This document shows, in pieces, positions 26,615-34,733 of a stretch of DNA of 64,000 nucleotides. The notes under the pieces were generated by a model, which saw only the letters and a program-made list of their open reading frames with translations, did not search any database and had not been told where the DNA came from. Numbering within the stretch: the first letter of the stretch is position 1; each line of letters begins with the position of its first letter. A program made the translations under genes and the position numbers. The stretch is from Stichopus chloronotus. Taxonomy: Eukaryota > Echinodermata > Holothuroidea > Aspidochirotida > Stichopodidae. The stretch spans positions 6,334,835 to 6,398,834 of the forward strand of contig CM037840.1 of assembly GCA_021234535.1 (NCBI GenBank). Reading direction: 5' to 3'.

Positions 26615-26677
<63 letters not shown>

Positions 26678-28877
26678 TAATACTGTCCCTCATGTGACAA
26701 AGCGGGGTAAATATTGCATATAATTGTTGGATCACTTTGTTTTTTCTTGAAGGCATTTTCAGAAACTTCTTTGTCAAGGTGGTTAGCACCTTGTACTGAC
26801 ATGAGATTTTTGTCCGTTGGTATTATTTGATATATAACATTAATATCTTTCCTTTTGTCATAATCACTACCTGCTTCACTACTAGGTCTCTTAAAAATGG
26901 TCTTTTACATTGTTTATACTTCTAATGTTCACATTTGAATTCAAGTATTTAACGGTAATACTTACCTTCGCCATAGTGGAAGTCATAGTAATCATTTACT
27001 TTAAGTGACATTCTCCTTTGGTGTATGTTTTAAGTTTTTTGTATCTCATGGTATCACTTGTATACATGGAACATACAGGGTGAGATATTGTAGTTGCTTT
27101 GGGGTTAGAGGGCATTATGACTCCTCAGTTGCCATGGCAGCAGTTGCCATGGTAAACATTGTGTTGTTGATATTTGATGCATGGGGGATCTAACCTGGTA
27201 TGGAACTTAAAGTGAAACAGAATCCCCATTTGGTCGAAACATGTGAAGATGTGTGTATCTGTGTGCTGTGTGTGTGTAAGAAAATTACAATTTCGTGAGT
27301 TTGCGCCTGCAACTCCTTATAGACCACAAAACTGATGTAGGTCAAAGTTGGTAAATAGTGACCTGTGGTCTGAGGTTGTGTCTTCTATCAAAATTAAGGT
27401 CAGAGGGCAAATTATTGCAAATCGTATTGTGGCTAAATGGCTATTTTCACTGGGACATTCAAATATATGACTTGTATAACTGATTTTATCTAACAGGATC
27501 CCAGGGGCACATGATATGAACTTGTGTCTCCTGTTAAAGTTTTAGTCAGACGTCAAATTAGTGAAAATCTTATCGTACTGAATTGCTTCATCTAAAATGG
27601 TTACCTTCATGCGACCTTCAAACACATGACCAGTACACAAGACCTTATCTAAAAATCATGTTTATATGTGTTTTAAGGACAAAGTCAGATTTGACACCAA
27701 AGGGTTTGCATCCACAACTCCTTTGCTGATAATGGTAAAAGTTGGTAGTGGGCGACCCATGGGCTGAGTTGTGTCTCCTGTCAAAATTTAAGGTCAAAAG
27801 TCAGAGGTCAAATCACAAAGCAGCAAAATGTTTAGCAACAGTGTGTCATGATTCCTCCTAGACAGTAAGTCTAGTAAACTTCAAACTTGATTATTACGTA
27901 CCTGAGTGTAATATGTAGCGTTCACCCGATGGTTTACATCATAATTCAAAGGTCACGGTTATGACAGCACATAATACAGTACGGTAGGCTGAAGGATTTG
28001 TCAGTCCAAAGTATCAACATAGCTTATTAGATTCTTGCTTTTCCATGCAATATGACTTAATATTTCAAGCCTATGCAACCATGTTTGCACTGAGCGGTTA
28101 TATCTAATAACAATGTCATTTTCCATGCTTTTGATTATACCCCCACGAAGTATATTTCTACTGCCATGTGTACACTAGACAAGGAGCTGAGTTGCTTACA
28201 GCACATTTTGGCGGAAAGAAATATTGAATAATGGAAATCATCATGGCGCACTTTTTAGAACTATTGCAAAGCACCCACAGGGGTGGCGCGTTGATCTGAC
28301 AAATAAAAAAACTCTAAGGATTACCTCCATACACTCGTGATTTCTGCATGTTTGACTTTGTACGTGACTTCTGCACACAAACACAAAGGCACATCACTTG
28401 CTTGTCCTTTAAATTGGCGTGGCCAAGTGTGTGTGCGTGTCAAGCAGCACTGTGTATGTGCAATAACATGTATGACTAAGCTCAAACCTAATGTAACCAT
28501 GCGTAAGTGTGAAAGAGCGAATGAGTACAGAAGAGGATGGGGATGAGCTATACAACTCTGTGGATTACTCTCATTTTTCTTTTTAACAGTTTAAGCAACG
28601 TATGCTGTCCTTTCATTTTATCTTTGACACATGCATTTATATCATTCATGTATAGTACTTCTCTGTTTCTGTTCCATCAAATTACCAGAGACAATTCTCT
28701 TCTTGTTTTTCTCTTTGCAGTTCTTTTTACTGGTTTATGCATGTCTTTGCAATTGTCGCAATAGTTGCTCTTCCAGTACGAAAACGGACAAAGCCCCAAA
28801 CAAGTACAGATGAAACAAATGGGAAATACCAGCAAAACAATTACATAGAATCAAACAATCATGTTAAATCTGAATAA
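2682..28877 (+). CDS. MBOAT1/2-like: MBOAT1/2-like lysophospholipid acyltransferase, 11 exons, 5' end missing
   Basis: This gene encodes a membrane-bound O-acyltransferase. Relatives MBOAT1 and MBOAT2 move acyl groups from acyl-CoA onto lysophospholipids in the endoplasmic reticulum (Lands cycle remodelling). Eleven exons (2682-2827, 6842-7012, 10122-10177, 10506-10560, 10812-10989, 15062-15152, 16211-16312, 16895-16998, 24820-25017, 26342-26493, 28721-28877) join in consistent phases to 1410 nt: 469 residues and TAA. The protein is a series of hydrophobic segments. The catalytic MBOAT histidine sits in a Trp-His-Gly motif (residue 345, codon 24949-24951) and the conserved Asn in Glu-Asn-Trp-Asn (residues 311-314). 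Human MBOAT1 is 495 residues, so about 30 N-terminal residues are missing; that exon was not found. No disabling change was seen. MBOAT1 versus MBOAT2 orthology cannot be settled here, and LPCAT3 is a poorer match. Confidence 0.9.
2990..4066 (+). repeat. Tandem monomers of the hairpin-ended family, ends not seen
   Basis: A (TG)n-rich start (3020-3075) leads into about seven diverged monomers. Each has TTGTAAACA, TATCTCAAGAAG, a GAGTACAAGAAGCC phrase and GAGGTCAAAGGTCA. They resemble copy A monomers but form a separate subfamily. The 5' flank has a TTTGATGATAATCAT palindrome also seen near 1110 and 7140. It lies in the first visible intron of the MBOAT gene. Confidence 0.6.
4067..6038. other. 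Intron sequence, nothing recognised
   Basis: AT-rich intron sequence with short (CA)n at 5955-5970. No exon, RNA gene or element end could be supported. Confidence 0.4.
6039..6522 (+). mobile_element. 3' end of a CR1/L2-like non-LTR retrotransposon
   Basis: An open stretch (6039-6197) encodes the typical C-terminal end of a non-LTR ORF2: His-Tyr-Asn-Thr, then Trp-Gln-Ser-Leu-Pro, then a Lys-Ser-Phe-Lys stretch before the stop. A T-rich 3' UTR follows. It ends with AATAAATTTGAAATTGAAATTGAA-type repeats (about 6483-6520), a tail typical of CR1/L2-class elements. The element is severely 5' truncated, the usual outcome of target-primed reverse transcription. Confidence 0.65.
6842..7012 (+). CDS. 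MBOAT1/2-like: MBOAT1/2-like, exon (residues 49-106)
   Basis: The exon lies between TATTTTCACAG and GTAAGT. Its first base completes the Trp codon of the previous exon. It encodes a hydrophobic helix, a short luminal or cytosolic loop and a second helix ending in a Leu-Asp-Tyr-Ile-Gly stretch. This corresponds to the second and third membrane spans of MBOAT1/2. Confidence 0.88.
7128..7345 (+). repeat. Short remnant of hairpin-family monomers
   Basis: It starts with TTTTGATGATAATCAT and a TG-rich tract. It has a CATTTCAAGAAC phrase and one perfect AGGTCAAAGGTCA (7300-7312). No hairpin ends are visible. Confidence 0.5.
7346..9019. other. Intron sequence, mostly unassigned
   Basis: Several A/T homopolymer runs (near 8523, 8550, 8702, 8825) are present. 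No exon or element end was recognised. Confidence 0.35.
9020..9655 (+). pseudogene. Non-LTR retrotransposon ORF2, C-terminal fragment
   Basis: The translation carries the region after the reverse transcriptase catalytic core of CR1/L2/jockey-like ORF2. There is an Ile-Lys-Phe-Leu-Gly-Leu-Tyr-Phe-Asp motif, then Trp-Glu-Asp-His, then a Lys-Arg-Ala-Ile-Arg motif and a final Tyr-His-Thr-Arg. It is interrupted by stop codons near 9344-9420 and frameshifts. It is a dead 5'- and 3'-truncated copy in the MBOAT intron. Confidence 0.6.
10122..10177 (+). CDS. MBOAT1/2-like: MBOAT1/2-like, small exon (residues 106-125)
   Basis: This 56-nt exon lies between TCATCTTATAG and GTAAGT. It encodes Pro-Leu-Met-Ile followed by a Thr-Glu-Lys and Ser-Ile-His-Asp-Gly stretch. 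That is the well conserved segment before the loop of MBOAT1/2 (PLMIVTQK..VHDG in the human protein). It is too short to show as an open reading frame. Confidence 0.88.
10506..10560 (+). CDS. MBOAT1/2-like: MBOAT1/2-like, small exon (residues 125-143)
   Basis: This 55-nt exon lies between TGTTTACAG and GTGAGG. It encodes a polar, charged loop (Arg-Pro-Glu-Lys-Asp-Leu..Gln-Arg-Gln). It aligns with the charged loop that follows HDG in MBOAT1/2. Both splice phases agree with the neighbouring exons. Confidence 0.83.
10812..10989 (+). CDS. MBOAT1/2-like: MBOAT1/2-like, exon (residues 143-202)
   Basis: The exon lies between CTTTATTGCAG and GTAAGT. It begins by completing an Arg codon and ends in phase 0. 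It encodes a Pro-Ser-Ala-Leu motif, a hydrophobic helix, a Gly-Pro segment with Tyr-Cys-Arg-Phe-Ile-Glu-Gly, and a hydrophilic loop. This matches the core segment with Gly-Pro..Asn/Tyr..Asp-Tyr..Phe-Ile-Glu-Gly of MBOAT1/2. Confidence 0.88.
10990..15061. other. 4.1 kb MBOAT intron
   Basis: Mostly unassigned sequence with one dispersed repeat (about 11980-12170). An open stretch near 14752-14835 has splice-like borders but the wrong phase, so it is not called an exon. Confidence 0.5.
11980..12170 (+). repeat. Dispersed repeat shared with 40815-41000
   Basis: The order of phrases (ATGCCAATCC, AAAGTAGTTA, TGTCATTTTC, GATCAAA, TTATCTTTT, TTTTGGTTT) is shared in the same orientation with 40815-41000. 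The class is unknown and no termini or coding potential were recognised. Confidence 0.5.
15062..15152 (+). CDS. MBOAT1/2-like: MBOAT1/2-like, exon (residues 203-233)
   Basis: The exon lies between TTTCTTTCAG and GTAAGC. It starts in phase 0, directly compatible with the exon ending at 10989 across a 4.1 kb intron. It encodes Lys-Ala-Val-Ile-Gly-Lys followed by a hydrophobic helix. This corresponds to the Gly-Ala-Val-Ile-His-Lys-Leu region of human MBOAT1. Confidence 0.85.
15187..16045 (+). mobile_element. Second subfamily (B) of hairpin-ended element
   Basis: It is co-linear over about 800 bp with the reverse complement of 45479-46570 (shared phrases include CCCTATTGTTTTTGG, TCTCATTAATATGAAAGGGTC and GACCTTGATTTTTACCACTG). 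It starts around an AAAGGAACCTAC segment and ends near GCAAGGAACTGAAGTTCC. Its terminus resembles GGTTCCTTGC rather than GATTCCTTGC. It lies in the intron between two MBOAT exons and holds the TTAA (15999-16002) close to where a MITE sits in the other copy. Confidence 0.55.
15875..15902. repeat. Poly(C)/poly(A) tract
   Basis: An uninterrupted C run followed by CACA and an A run lies inside the subfamily B element. Confidence 0.7.
16211..16312 (+). CDS. MBOAT1/2-like: MBOAT1/2-like, exon (residues 233-267)
   Basis: The exon lies between TTTCATCAACAG and GTGAGC. It encodes Asp-Asp-Asn-Phe and then a membrane-associated segment ending Ser-Lys-Tyr-Phe-Leu-Ala-Trp. That matches the Lys-Pro-Lys-Tyr-Tyr-Phe-Ala-Trp signature of MBOAT1/2. 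Confidence 0.88.
16895..16998 (+). CDS. MBOAT1/2-like: MBOAT1/2-like, exon (residues 267-301)
   Basis: The exon lies between CTTTTCTTGCAG and GTGAGA. It encodes Ala-Asp-Ala-Ile-Asn-Asn..Gly-Leu-Gly-Phe-Asn-Gly and then Trp-Asp..Ile-Trp-Lys. The Ala-Asp-Ala and Gly-Phe-Gly motifs are hallmark MBOAT1/2 segments just before the catalytic exon. It ends in phase 0. Confidence 0.9.
16999..18092. other. Intron sequence, nothing recognised
   Basis: No coding exon, RNA gene or repeat terminus was found in this part of the 7.8 kb intron. Confidence 0.35.
18093..18740 (+). repeat. 3' end of a hairpin element followed directly by monomers
   Basis: A complete 3' terminus (GGCAAGGAATCACTAAGCC, then TCTTGGCTTTCTGGTT, ending near 18126) is followed at once by family monomers. 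These hold GGACAAAGGTCATTTGAGGTC and GATATCTCAACAACTAAA. No 5' hairpin lies between the two parts and none precedes the terminus. It is either a rearranged junction or a tandem product. Confidence 0.5.
18741..20041. other. Intron sequence, one unrecognised open frame
   Basis: An open frame of 111 codons (19278-19613) has no recognisable domain, no splice-compatible context and no codon pattern I can support as a gene. Otherwise nothing was identified. Confidence 0.35.
21240..22793 (+). mobile_element. Hairpin-ended element carrying a captured BEL/Pao piece, copy G
   Basis: The 5' end is TTGATTCCTTGCTG with a shortened hairpin. A (TG)n tract and one monomer follow, then about 1.1 kb of foreign sequence (about 21427-22537), then monomer sequence. 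The 3' end is GCAAGGAATCACAAAGCC, TTTT, GGCTTTCTGG with a clean 6-bp stem. It is inserted in copy X. The matching uninterrupted site is at about 47446-47451 (minus strand). A second copy with the same cargo lies inverted at 41399-42882, which shows movement after capture. Confidence 0.7.
21782..22537 (+). pseudogene. Captured BEL/Pao-like retrotransposon 5' part (LTR end, PBS, partial gag)
   Basis: A possible LTR runs from TGTGAGGGG (21782) to GGAACA (21961). Three bases later comes a TGGTAGCAAAAC primer-binding-site-like sequence (21964). A gag-like reading frame starts at about ATG 22023. It encodes an acidic, probably coiled-coil N-terminal part (about 22093-22320). After a frame change it continues into Leu-Pro-Lys..Gly-Asp-Pro..Phe-Trp-Ser-Phe (22322-22537), the start of the gag domain seen in BEL/Pao elements (DUF1759-like). 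The frame stops at 22535-22537. The assignment rests on motif recall without a search. Confidence 0.55.
23395..24770 (+). repeat. Hairpin-family monomers split by a TTAA MITE
   Basis: Monomers with GAGGTCACCAGAGCTTA, CTATTAAGGGAGATAT and TGTAAACA run through this part of the intron. A 618-bp MITE interrupts them at 23452-24069. A perfect AGGTCAAAGGTCA lies at 24415-24427. No hairpin termini of its own were seen. Confidence 0.6.
23452..24069. mobile_element. MITE with exact TTAA target duplication
   Basis: It is flanked by TTAA at 23448-23451 and 24070-24073. The terminal inverted repeat is AGGGGAAATCAGGGTTT at the left and its complement at the right. Sister monomers (for example near 24315) read CTATTAAGGGAGATAT without the insert, so the empty site is known. 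It is 618 bp, without recognisable coding capacity. The TTAA target suggests a piggyBac-type transposase in trans, though the end does not begin with the usual CC. Confidence 0.8.
24820..25017 (+). CDS. MBOAT1/2-like: MBOAT1/2-like, catalytic exon with Trp-His-Gly
   Basis: This exon encodes residues 302-367 in phase 0 at both ends. It holds the two MBOAT signature sites: Glu-Asn-Trp-Asn (residues 311-314) and the catalytic His of Ser-Ile-Trp-His-Gly (residue 345, codon 24949-24951). Tyr-Pro-Gly-Tyr-Phe-Phe-Thr-Phe follows, almost identical to human MBOAT1/2. The upstream intron is 7.8 kb and full of mobile elements. The acceptor TTCTTAAAG has a weaker pyrimidine tract than the other exons. 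Confidence 0.93.
25908..26288. mobile_element. TTAA MITE, second subfamily, copy 1
   Basis: 381 bp, flanked by TTAA (25904-25907) and TGAA (26289-26292). It is co-linear with 45129-45467 and 55742-56084. Shared phrases include CAACAAATAACTGAATTTC and GTGAGAAACTTATTTCTTG. The left end reads ACGGAAAATGGGTGTTTAG. This is the most diverged of the three copies. It also has a short AT-rich expansion near 25957-25995. Confidence 0.7.
26342..26493 (+). CDS. MBOAT1/2-like: MBOAT1/2-like, exon (residues 368-418)
   Basis: The acceptor is CCTTCAACAG and the donor is GTGAGT. The exon encodes Asn-Phe-Arg-His-Tyr-Phe, matching the Arg/Asn-His-Tyr-Phe-Leu-Ser-Ser motif of MBOAT1/2, then two hydrophobic segments. 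It ends after two bases of an Asn codon that the last exon completes. Confidence 0.9.
26617..26677. repeat. (TCTG)n microsatellite
   Basis: About 14 near-perfect tandem TCTG units lie in the intron about 120 bp after an MBOAT exon. Confidence 0.9.
27230..27990 (+). repeat. Irregular tandem repeat with TG tract
   Basis: A TG-rich start (27246-27280) is followed by diverged repeats sharing CCTGTCAAAATT, AAGTTGGTA and AAGGTCAGAGG-type phrases. The phrase TTGTGTCT recurs near 27374, 27522 and 27769. It resembles the hairpin family in design but not in sequence. No ends were found. Confidence 0.4.
27991..28720. other. Intron sequence before the last exon
   Basis: No element or RNA gene was recognised. 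Open frames here are short and overlap the true last exon in other frames. Confidence 0.4.
28721..28877 (+). CDS. MBOAT1/2-like: MBOAT1/2-like, last coding exon and stop
   Basis: The acceptor is CTCTTTGCAG. The exon encodes the last membrane helix (Phe-Tyr-Trp-Phe..), a short basic stretch (Arg-Lys-Arg-Thr-Lys-Pro) and a polar, Asn-rich tail of about 25 residues, ending at TAA (28875-28877). In relatives the basic tail after the last helix is cytosolic. The correct frame is not the one with the longest open frame here; it is fixed by the phase of the previous exon. Confidence 0.87.
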
Positions 28878-29925
28878 TACTTTATACTTTGACTTTTAAT
28901 GAGCATTTCAGCATCATTTTGTTTCTATGTATCATCAGTGCAACTCAACAAAAAGACAGCTGCTCTCTACTGCCAAAGCACACCCTGGTGTGTACGTCAG
29001 TTTTCTTTTATTTTCTTTAGTTTTATGGAATTTGTAGAAAAGTTTGCCAACAGTTTTTCAGTTTCTAAGTTTTGCTGAACACAATTTTGTTTAATTTTTC
29101 TTATGTAAAAAGTTATAGCTAGTTGCTATTCACTTCGAGTGAAGGAAATGTGGTTAGAGTAATCTAATCTCACCTTTGACTAATGACAATGATGTAAGTC
29201 ATAGTATAATGAATATTCATTGGAAGTCACAGAATTAACCAATCTTTTCAAGGTGTTCAACATCCTTGTTGGGGTGTTCACAACCACCAGAATCAGTGAT
29301 AACCCTTCTCTTTTAACTATTCATTAAACATTGCTGCATTACTTGTGTCATTCTCTTAGAGTAATTATGGTAATATTTACTCAGTGGCAAAGCCCTTTAG
29401 GAAAAATGTGTTTAATCTCACACTTAAATGTTCCTTTGCATCTCTTTGAGTAATGTGGAAATAAGTGAAGAAATAATGCTCTAGAATTTACACTTATGTT
29501 AACTTGTGAAGACACTTCTTGTACTGAGTTCCACATAGTTGATATGGTATGAGGTAATAATTCAATTGTTCATGTTTCTGCACTTCTCTTAAAAATCATC
29601 TTTCCCACTTATTGGATCTGATTTTTTTTTTCAAATATTGCATTGTTATTATTTTACTTGAGTGATTGTGGCTTTCTAAACAATTTGTATTTGGTAGTGT
29701 AAACAGTACATAAAATGAAAGACCAGAATAGAGATGTTTTTGGTTTCATAGCAATATGAAATATATTTAAAACTCTTTTTATAAGAAAATGGCATATGTT
29801 ACCACAAAACCATCGCTGCATTGTAGTGACTAATCATTTTTGTAACATACTCAAATATGACTAACATCCTGGCTGATGAAATGATTTGAATTGTGACTAA
29901 TAAAATGCAGTTGAGCAATGTTTAA
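28878..29925 (+). other. Probable 3' UTR of the MBOAT gene
   Basis: About 1 kb of AT-rich sequence without recognised repeats or other exons follows the stop codon. The first convincing poly(A) signal on the + strand is at 29899. The extent is inferred from that signal. Confidence 0.5.
29899..29904 (+). promoter_or_regulatory. AATAAA poly(A) signal candidate
   Basis: A canonical hexamer lies 1.02 kb after the MBOAT stop codon, in a sequence context free of repeats. A TG-rich stretch follows within 40 bases. Confidence 0.45.
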
Positions 29926-30540
29926 TGGAAGTTTTCTGTATTGTGATTTCTTATGTCTTGGACTCGTACACAGGATATAACCTGTTTCAATGGAGTTGTC
30001 TGGAGACAGTACTTGCAGTGTATTCCTGAAAAATAACAGAGCTAAGACATGTTACCATCCGTTATCATTTCCTTGCATCAGTCCAAGTGATGTAATTCCT
30101 TAAAGTAATGAAGCAATGACCTTTCACATTAATAAGACATGCAGTTACTTACAGAAACCAAAGAACCAATCCCTTCAAGTTGACTGTCAACTGTATGTGA
30201 CATGACTTCAAAGCAAGGATGCTTCCATTTTCATATGAAAAGATGGAGGTCATCTCATGGGAAAATGGGCATGGACCACCTTCGTTTCCCACCTGACACC
30301 ATTGTTCATAGTATAGTGGTATTGAAGGGTATCACAAACAACCTCCCTACTACAGAAGGCATATTTTTTAAGCAGCTCTGCGATCATGAAAATACTAGAG
30401 TTAACATGCAGCAGCTTCAAGGTTGTGCTACAGTACAGCCTGTCATAAAAAAAAGTTGACTTGTGAGTCAATATGTGCGATCACCTGCTTATAAGCACCA
30501 ATAAGCAGTAAAGCTGGAGTAATGTCGTCATGAGACTCTG
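29926..30540. other. Intergenic, nothing recognised
   Basis: The open frame at 30202-30459 has no recognisable motif and is overlapped by one on the other strand. No promoter or gene can be supported. Confidence 0.35.
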
Positions 30541-33500
30541 TTGAAGATATTAAGAACGCTTCACATCCAACGAATGTTTCACAACTTAGATCATGGTTAG
30601 GCATGGTTCAGTATTATCACCAATTTTTGCCTGACTTGGCAACGGTTCTTAGTCCTATGCATCATCTTCTAAAGAAAGGTGTTGAGTGGAAGTGGACAAG
30701 TGATTGCCAAGCAGCATTTGAGGCATGTAAGCAGAGTCTAACAAGTGAAAAACTCCTGGTACACTATGACCCAAAACAACAAGAAAGCCAAGAGGCTTAG
30801 TGATTCCTTGCCACTAATACATGCACTTCCATTAATTTTTTTCAAGTTGCAGTTTACTGTAGTAACCACAGGATATACCAGATGACGCCATTAATACTGC
30901 ACACCGTTTTCCAATACCTGTACCTGCTGTATGCATGTAATGTAAGATAACACTGGTGGCCAAGAATTCTCCAGCCTGCACAGTGGTAGCCTAGGTATGG
31001 TACAAATTTCCCAGGAACAAGAGATATACTCATATGACAGTTTAAATGACTGCCAATTATATAAACTACATAAATTCCTCCATCTACCCCATCATATGAC
31101 CAAGTAGTAACTTATTTATCTCTTTTGCACAATAAGACTTTTCCCTCACAGAAATCTTCCATGTGCAACTGTCTCCACTTCAGACAAATCTATTCTACAT
31201 TGTTTGATGACAGAAGGAGCGCTGTATCTCAGATAATGATTCCTCTGGGAAAGATAAGGGTCAACCTTTCTCCCATTTTCCACAGAGGTCATTGGTCAAT
31301 AACCATTTTCAGACCAAACAAATGTCTCAGATGAAATTAAAAGCCAATTATGGCTTTGAAAATTAAGTGAGCACTTTTAACTGTCAAAACAAGAGTAATA
31401 AATAAAAGAAGCATGATACCAAATACTGTATAGCTGAATTGGGGACTAAATAGAAACTCAAAGGTGTATTGTACCTGCTGAACTTAACCAAATTGGGCTT
31501 TTAGATACTTTACAGATGCTTTCAGACATACAGTACTTTATCAGAAACCAGCATGATGCCAGCTGAAGATCCATAGATGTAGTTTCATCATTATATGTCA
31601 AAGACTTGTGAAATTAGTACAGCAACTACACTTCATTACCTAACTGACAGGTAAAAGTTTCCAAATTGGAACTTCCTAAATGTGCAAGCGTTGCTAGTCT
31701 TTGCTTGGAAGGGAGCTCAAATACCTTCCACCCATAGGAAAAGACAGAAGGAGAGAAACATCAGCAAAGGTCTTAACACTTTGTACTCAAGGACCTCAGA
31801 TGACCTTTGACCCACATCAAAACTTAAACCAGTAATTATATTTTATATACTCCATCTAAAAAGAACAACTTTAAAGTGTGAAATTGTCTCCCCTTTGTAA
31901 ATATTGAAATTATCTCCTCCTTTGTAAATAGTGTGTTTACAAGTTTTTTTCACGTTACGACCTCTGATGACCCCACATGACCTCTGATCACAAGACACAC
32001 CCTCACCTAATTTACTTAGAAAGTCCTATATACCCTCAAAGGTCAAAGTTTGTGCAATGTGCAGTTCATGAGGTACTGCAAACATGTTTTGTCTATAGTC
32101 TGTCTGCAGGTGACCTTTGGCATCCACCAAAATCAATCCCAGTCAAGATCTTTAAATGTCCTCCCCACACACTGACTTTGGACTCTCCTACACATTCCCT
32201 TCAAAAGATAGAGTGTTCACAAGCTTTTCACATTATGACTTCTGATGACCCCGTATGACCTTTGAACTACAAGAATACTCTCACAATCTCACTTACTGAC
32301 AGGGCAGTACATACCACCCAAGTTTGAAAATGATGCAACTTGTCGTTTCTGAGATACTGCAAACATAGTTTGTACACATTCTGCCTGATGGTGACCTCAG
32401 ATGACCTTTGACCTTCACCGAAAACAATCCCAGCCGAGATCTTCATATGTTCTATCAACACACCAACTTTGACCCACCTTGCACTTTCCCTTCAAAAGCT
32501 AGAGCGTTCACAAGATTTTGCTCACACACACACACACATACGCACGCACGCACATACACCGAATCACCATCGCAAAGATTCCTTGCCTGCCTTCGGCAAG
32601 GAATCAAAAATTGAAGTTGGCCTGTGATGCGTCTTCATATGGCCTTGGTGCTGTACTATCTCATGAGTTTGAAAACGGTGATGAGAAACCAATTTGTTAC
32701 GCATCCAGAACCATGAGTTCGAGTGAGAAAAACTATTCCCAGATAGAAAGGGATGCACTATCACTTATTTTTGGAGTAAAGAAATTCCACGATTTTTTGT
32801 ATGGCAGAAAGTTCACACTTGTAACAGATCACAAGCCACTATTAGCTATTCTTGGAACTAAGTCAGGGGTTCCTACAAAAATTGCCGCAGCTAGGATGCA
32901 GAGATGGGCACTAGTGTTATCTGCCTATGATTATGATATTGAATATAGGGACTCTGCATCCCATGCAAACTGTGATGCATTGTCCAGACTCCCCAACAAA
33001 GAGTCTAGTCAGGTAGGAATGGAAGGTAGCATATTTGCCGTTAACGTCATAGATGATAGTTTTCCAATAGTTGCAGAAAAGTTGGCCAAAGCCACTAAAG
33101 TAGATCCAGTGTTAAGTAAAGTGCATCAAACGGTTTTAAATGGTTGGCCACAGCAAAGTGACGAACTGTCAGAGGCATTTAAACCTTACATTCAGAGAAA
33201 AGATGAACTTTCTTGTGAACAAGGTTGTGTATTGTGGGGTACAAGAGATGTGGTTCCAAGGAGATTTCACGAGCAATTTCTTGATGAGCTGCATTGGGAG
33301 TACCCAGGTATTTGTAGTATGAAGGCTATTGCATGCAGTTTCGTGTGGTGGCCTAAATTAGATGCTGATATAGAGAAAAGGGTTAAGGAGTGTTCAGTGT
33401 GTCAGAAGGTTAGAGTAACTCCAACCAAATTACCCCTACATCCATGGGTCTGGCCAGCCCATCCTTTTCAAAGAGTTCATGTTGACTTTTGCGAAGACAA

Positions 33501-34587
33501 GAAACAGTATTTTCTCGTTTGAATAGACTCTCATCCTAAGTGGGTGGAAGTAAAGCCAATGGTTAAAACTACTGTAGATTGTACCATTGAAGAATTGAGA
33601 CTTATATTTGCCAACCATGGCTTGCCAGAACAACTCGTAAGTGACAATGGACCTCAGTTTACAGCCTATGAGTTCCAACTGTTCTTAAAAAGGAATGGTA
33701 TCAAACAGGTTCTTGTAGCACCCTACCATCCAGCCTCTAATAGGGCTGCGGAGAGAGCTGTACGTTTGTTTAAGGAATCTTTCACCAAACAGGTTATTGA
33801 AGGTCGCAAAGGGCGATCACTTAAGCATAGACTTGCAGATTTCTTGTTGCACTATCGAAGTACACCACAAAGTACTACTGGAGTTAGTCCAGCAGAATCT
33901 TTAATGAAAAGACAGCTACGAACTAGACTGCATTTGTTGAGACCAAATCTGTCAAAGAGGGTTGAAACCAAACAAGAAAGTCAGAAGCTATATTTTGATA
34001 GAAATCGTAAACCTGAACACGAGCTTGAAGTTGGAGACATTGTCAGGGTTCTGAATACCAGAGCTAACTCTAAGCTAGACAAATGGTTACTTGGGGCAGT
34101 AATTGAGTTGAGGGACCCAGGAACTATTTGGTAAAAGTTGGTTCAGGTAGCAGATTAGTTCATGCAGATCATTTAGTCCGAGTGTCCGAACAGGAGAGGG
34201 AACATGGTGGTTGAGGAGAGGCATTTGACCCACCAGCAAGCTACTCAGAAAAGGAGAGGGAGCCTCAAGTTACTAACCCACCTTCCCAGGGCCCTCTTTC
34301 CATTCCTGCTCCTCATCTTTTCACTCCTGCTCCTCATCTTTCCACTCCCACTCCTCATGCAAGGGAGGCTTCCATACCTCCATCTGTATCTTCTCAGGAC
34401 CAAGGCAAACAGACTTCTGAAAGTGGTCTAAGAAGGTCAACAGGGTAAGGAAACCTGTACAGAAACTAAATTTGTGAACAGCAGGAAAACTTTCCATTAT
34501 GTTTATTTTGCCTTATACTACTTAGGCAATCTCAGTGTTGTATTTCTGATGTTAAAGACAACAATTCTTTTGTTTAAGGGAAGGCAG
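30541..34587 (+). pseudogene. Ty3/Gypsy pol remnant 1 (RT end, RNase H, integrase)
   Basis: The visible parts in order are as follows. The reverse-transcriptase connection region runs 30544-30779. RNase H runs 32608-32995 (Ala-Cys-Asp-Ala-Ser, Glu-Arg-Asp-Ala, Thr-Asp-His-Lys-Pro-Leu, Cys-Asp-Ala-Leu-Ser-Arg). The integrase zinc region is near 33260-33415 and the integrase core is about 33470-33780, with all three acidic residues (Val-Asp-Phe, Ser-Asp-Asn-Gly, Ala-Glu-Arg) present. The copy is dead: it is 5' truncated, split by a 1.83 kb insertion, has an in-frame TGA at 33520-33522 and a one-base shift near 34130, and one zinc-binding His appears replaced by Tyr. A Pro-rich tail precedes the 3' LTR. 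Confidence 0.85.
30780..32607 (-). mobile_element. Hairpin-ended element inside Gypsy RNase H, copy J
   Basis: On the minus strand it starts TTGATTCCTTGCC with a hairpin (about 32577-32607) and ends AAGCC, TCTT, GGCTTTCTTG at 30780. The 5' half (31780-32530) is (TG)n plus monomers; the 3' half is a unique region with no recognised cargo. Removing exactly 30780-32607 puts the two halves of the Gypsy frame back in phase with no extra bases. That gives a precise 1828-bp element and an insertion without target duplication. Confidence 0.75.
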
Positions 34588-34733
34588 TGTTATATATTTG
34601 CCATATTGGCGCACCATGTATGTTTCGGCATTCCATAAAAAAGGCATGTGAATAAATCCTCTTCTCACTGTTGTCAAGTAAACCAGATGTCAGAGTACTC
34701 TTTCATTGGTTCCATAGCTCCACATATGTTACA
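34588..34733 (+). repeat. Short 3' LTR of Gypsy remnant 1
   Basis: It starts TGTTATATATT just after a purine-rich AAGGGAAGGCAG tract and ends in CATATGTTACA. The ends are an imperfect TGT..ACA inverted pair. An AATAAA lies near 34650. Its last few bases overlap the start of the Copia fragment, so the right border is uncertain. Confidence 0.5.

Noticed and set aside
26574..26789. Open frame with Asp-Arg-Gln-Thr repeats
   Set aside because: Translation of the (TCTG)n microsatellite.
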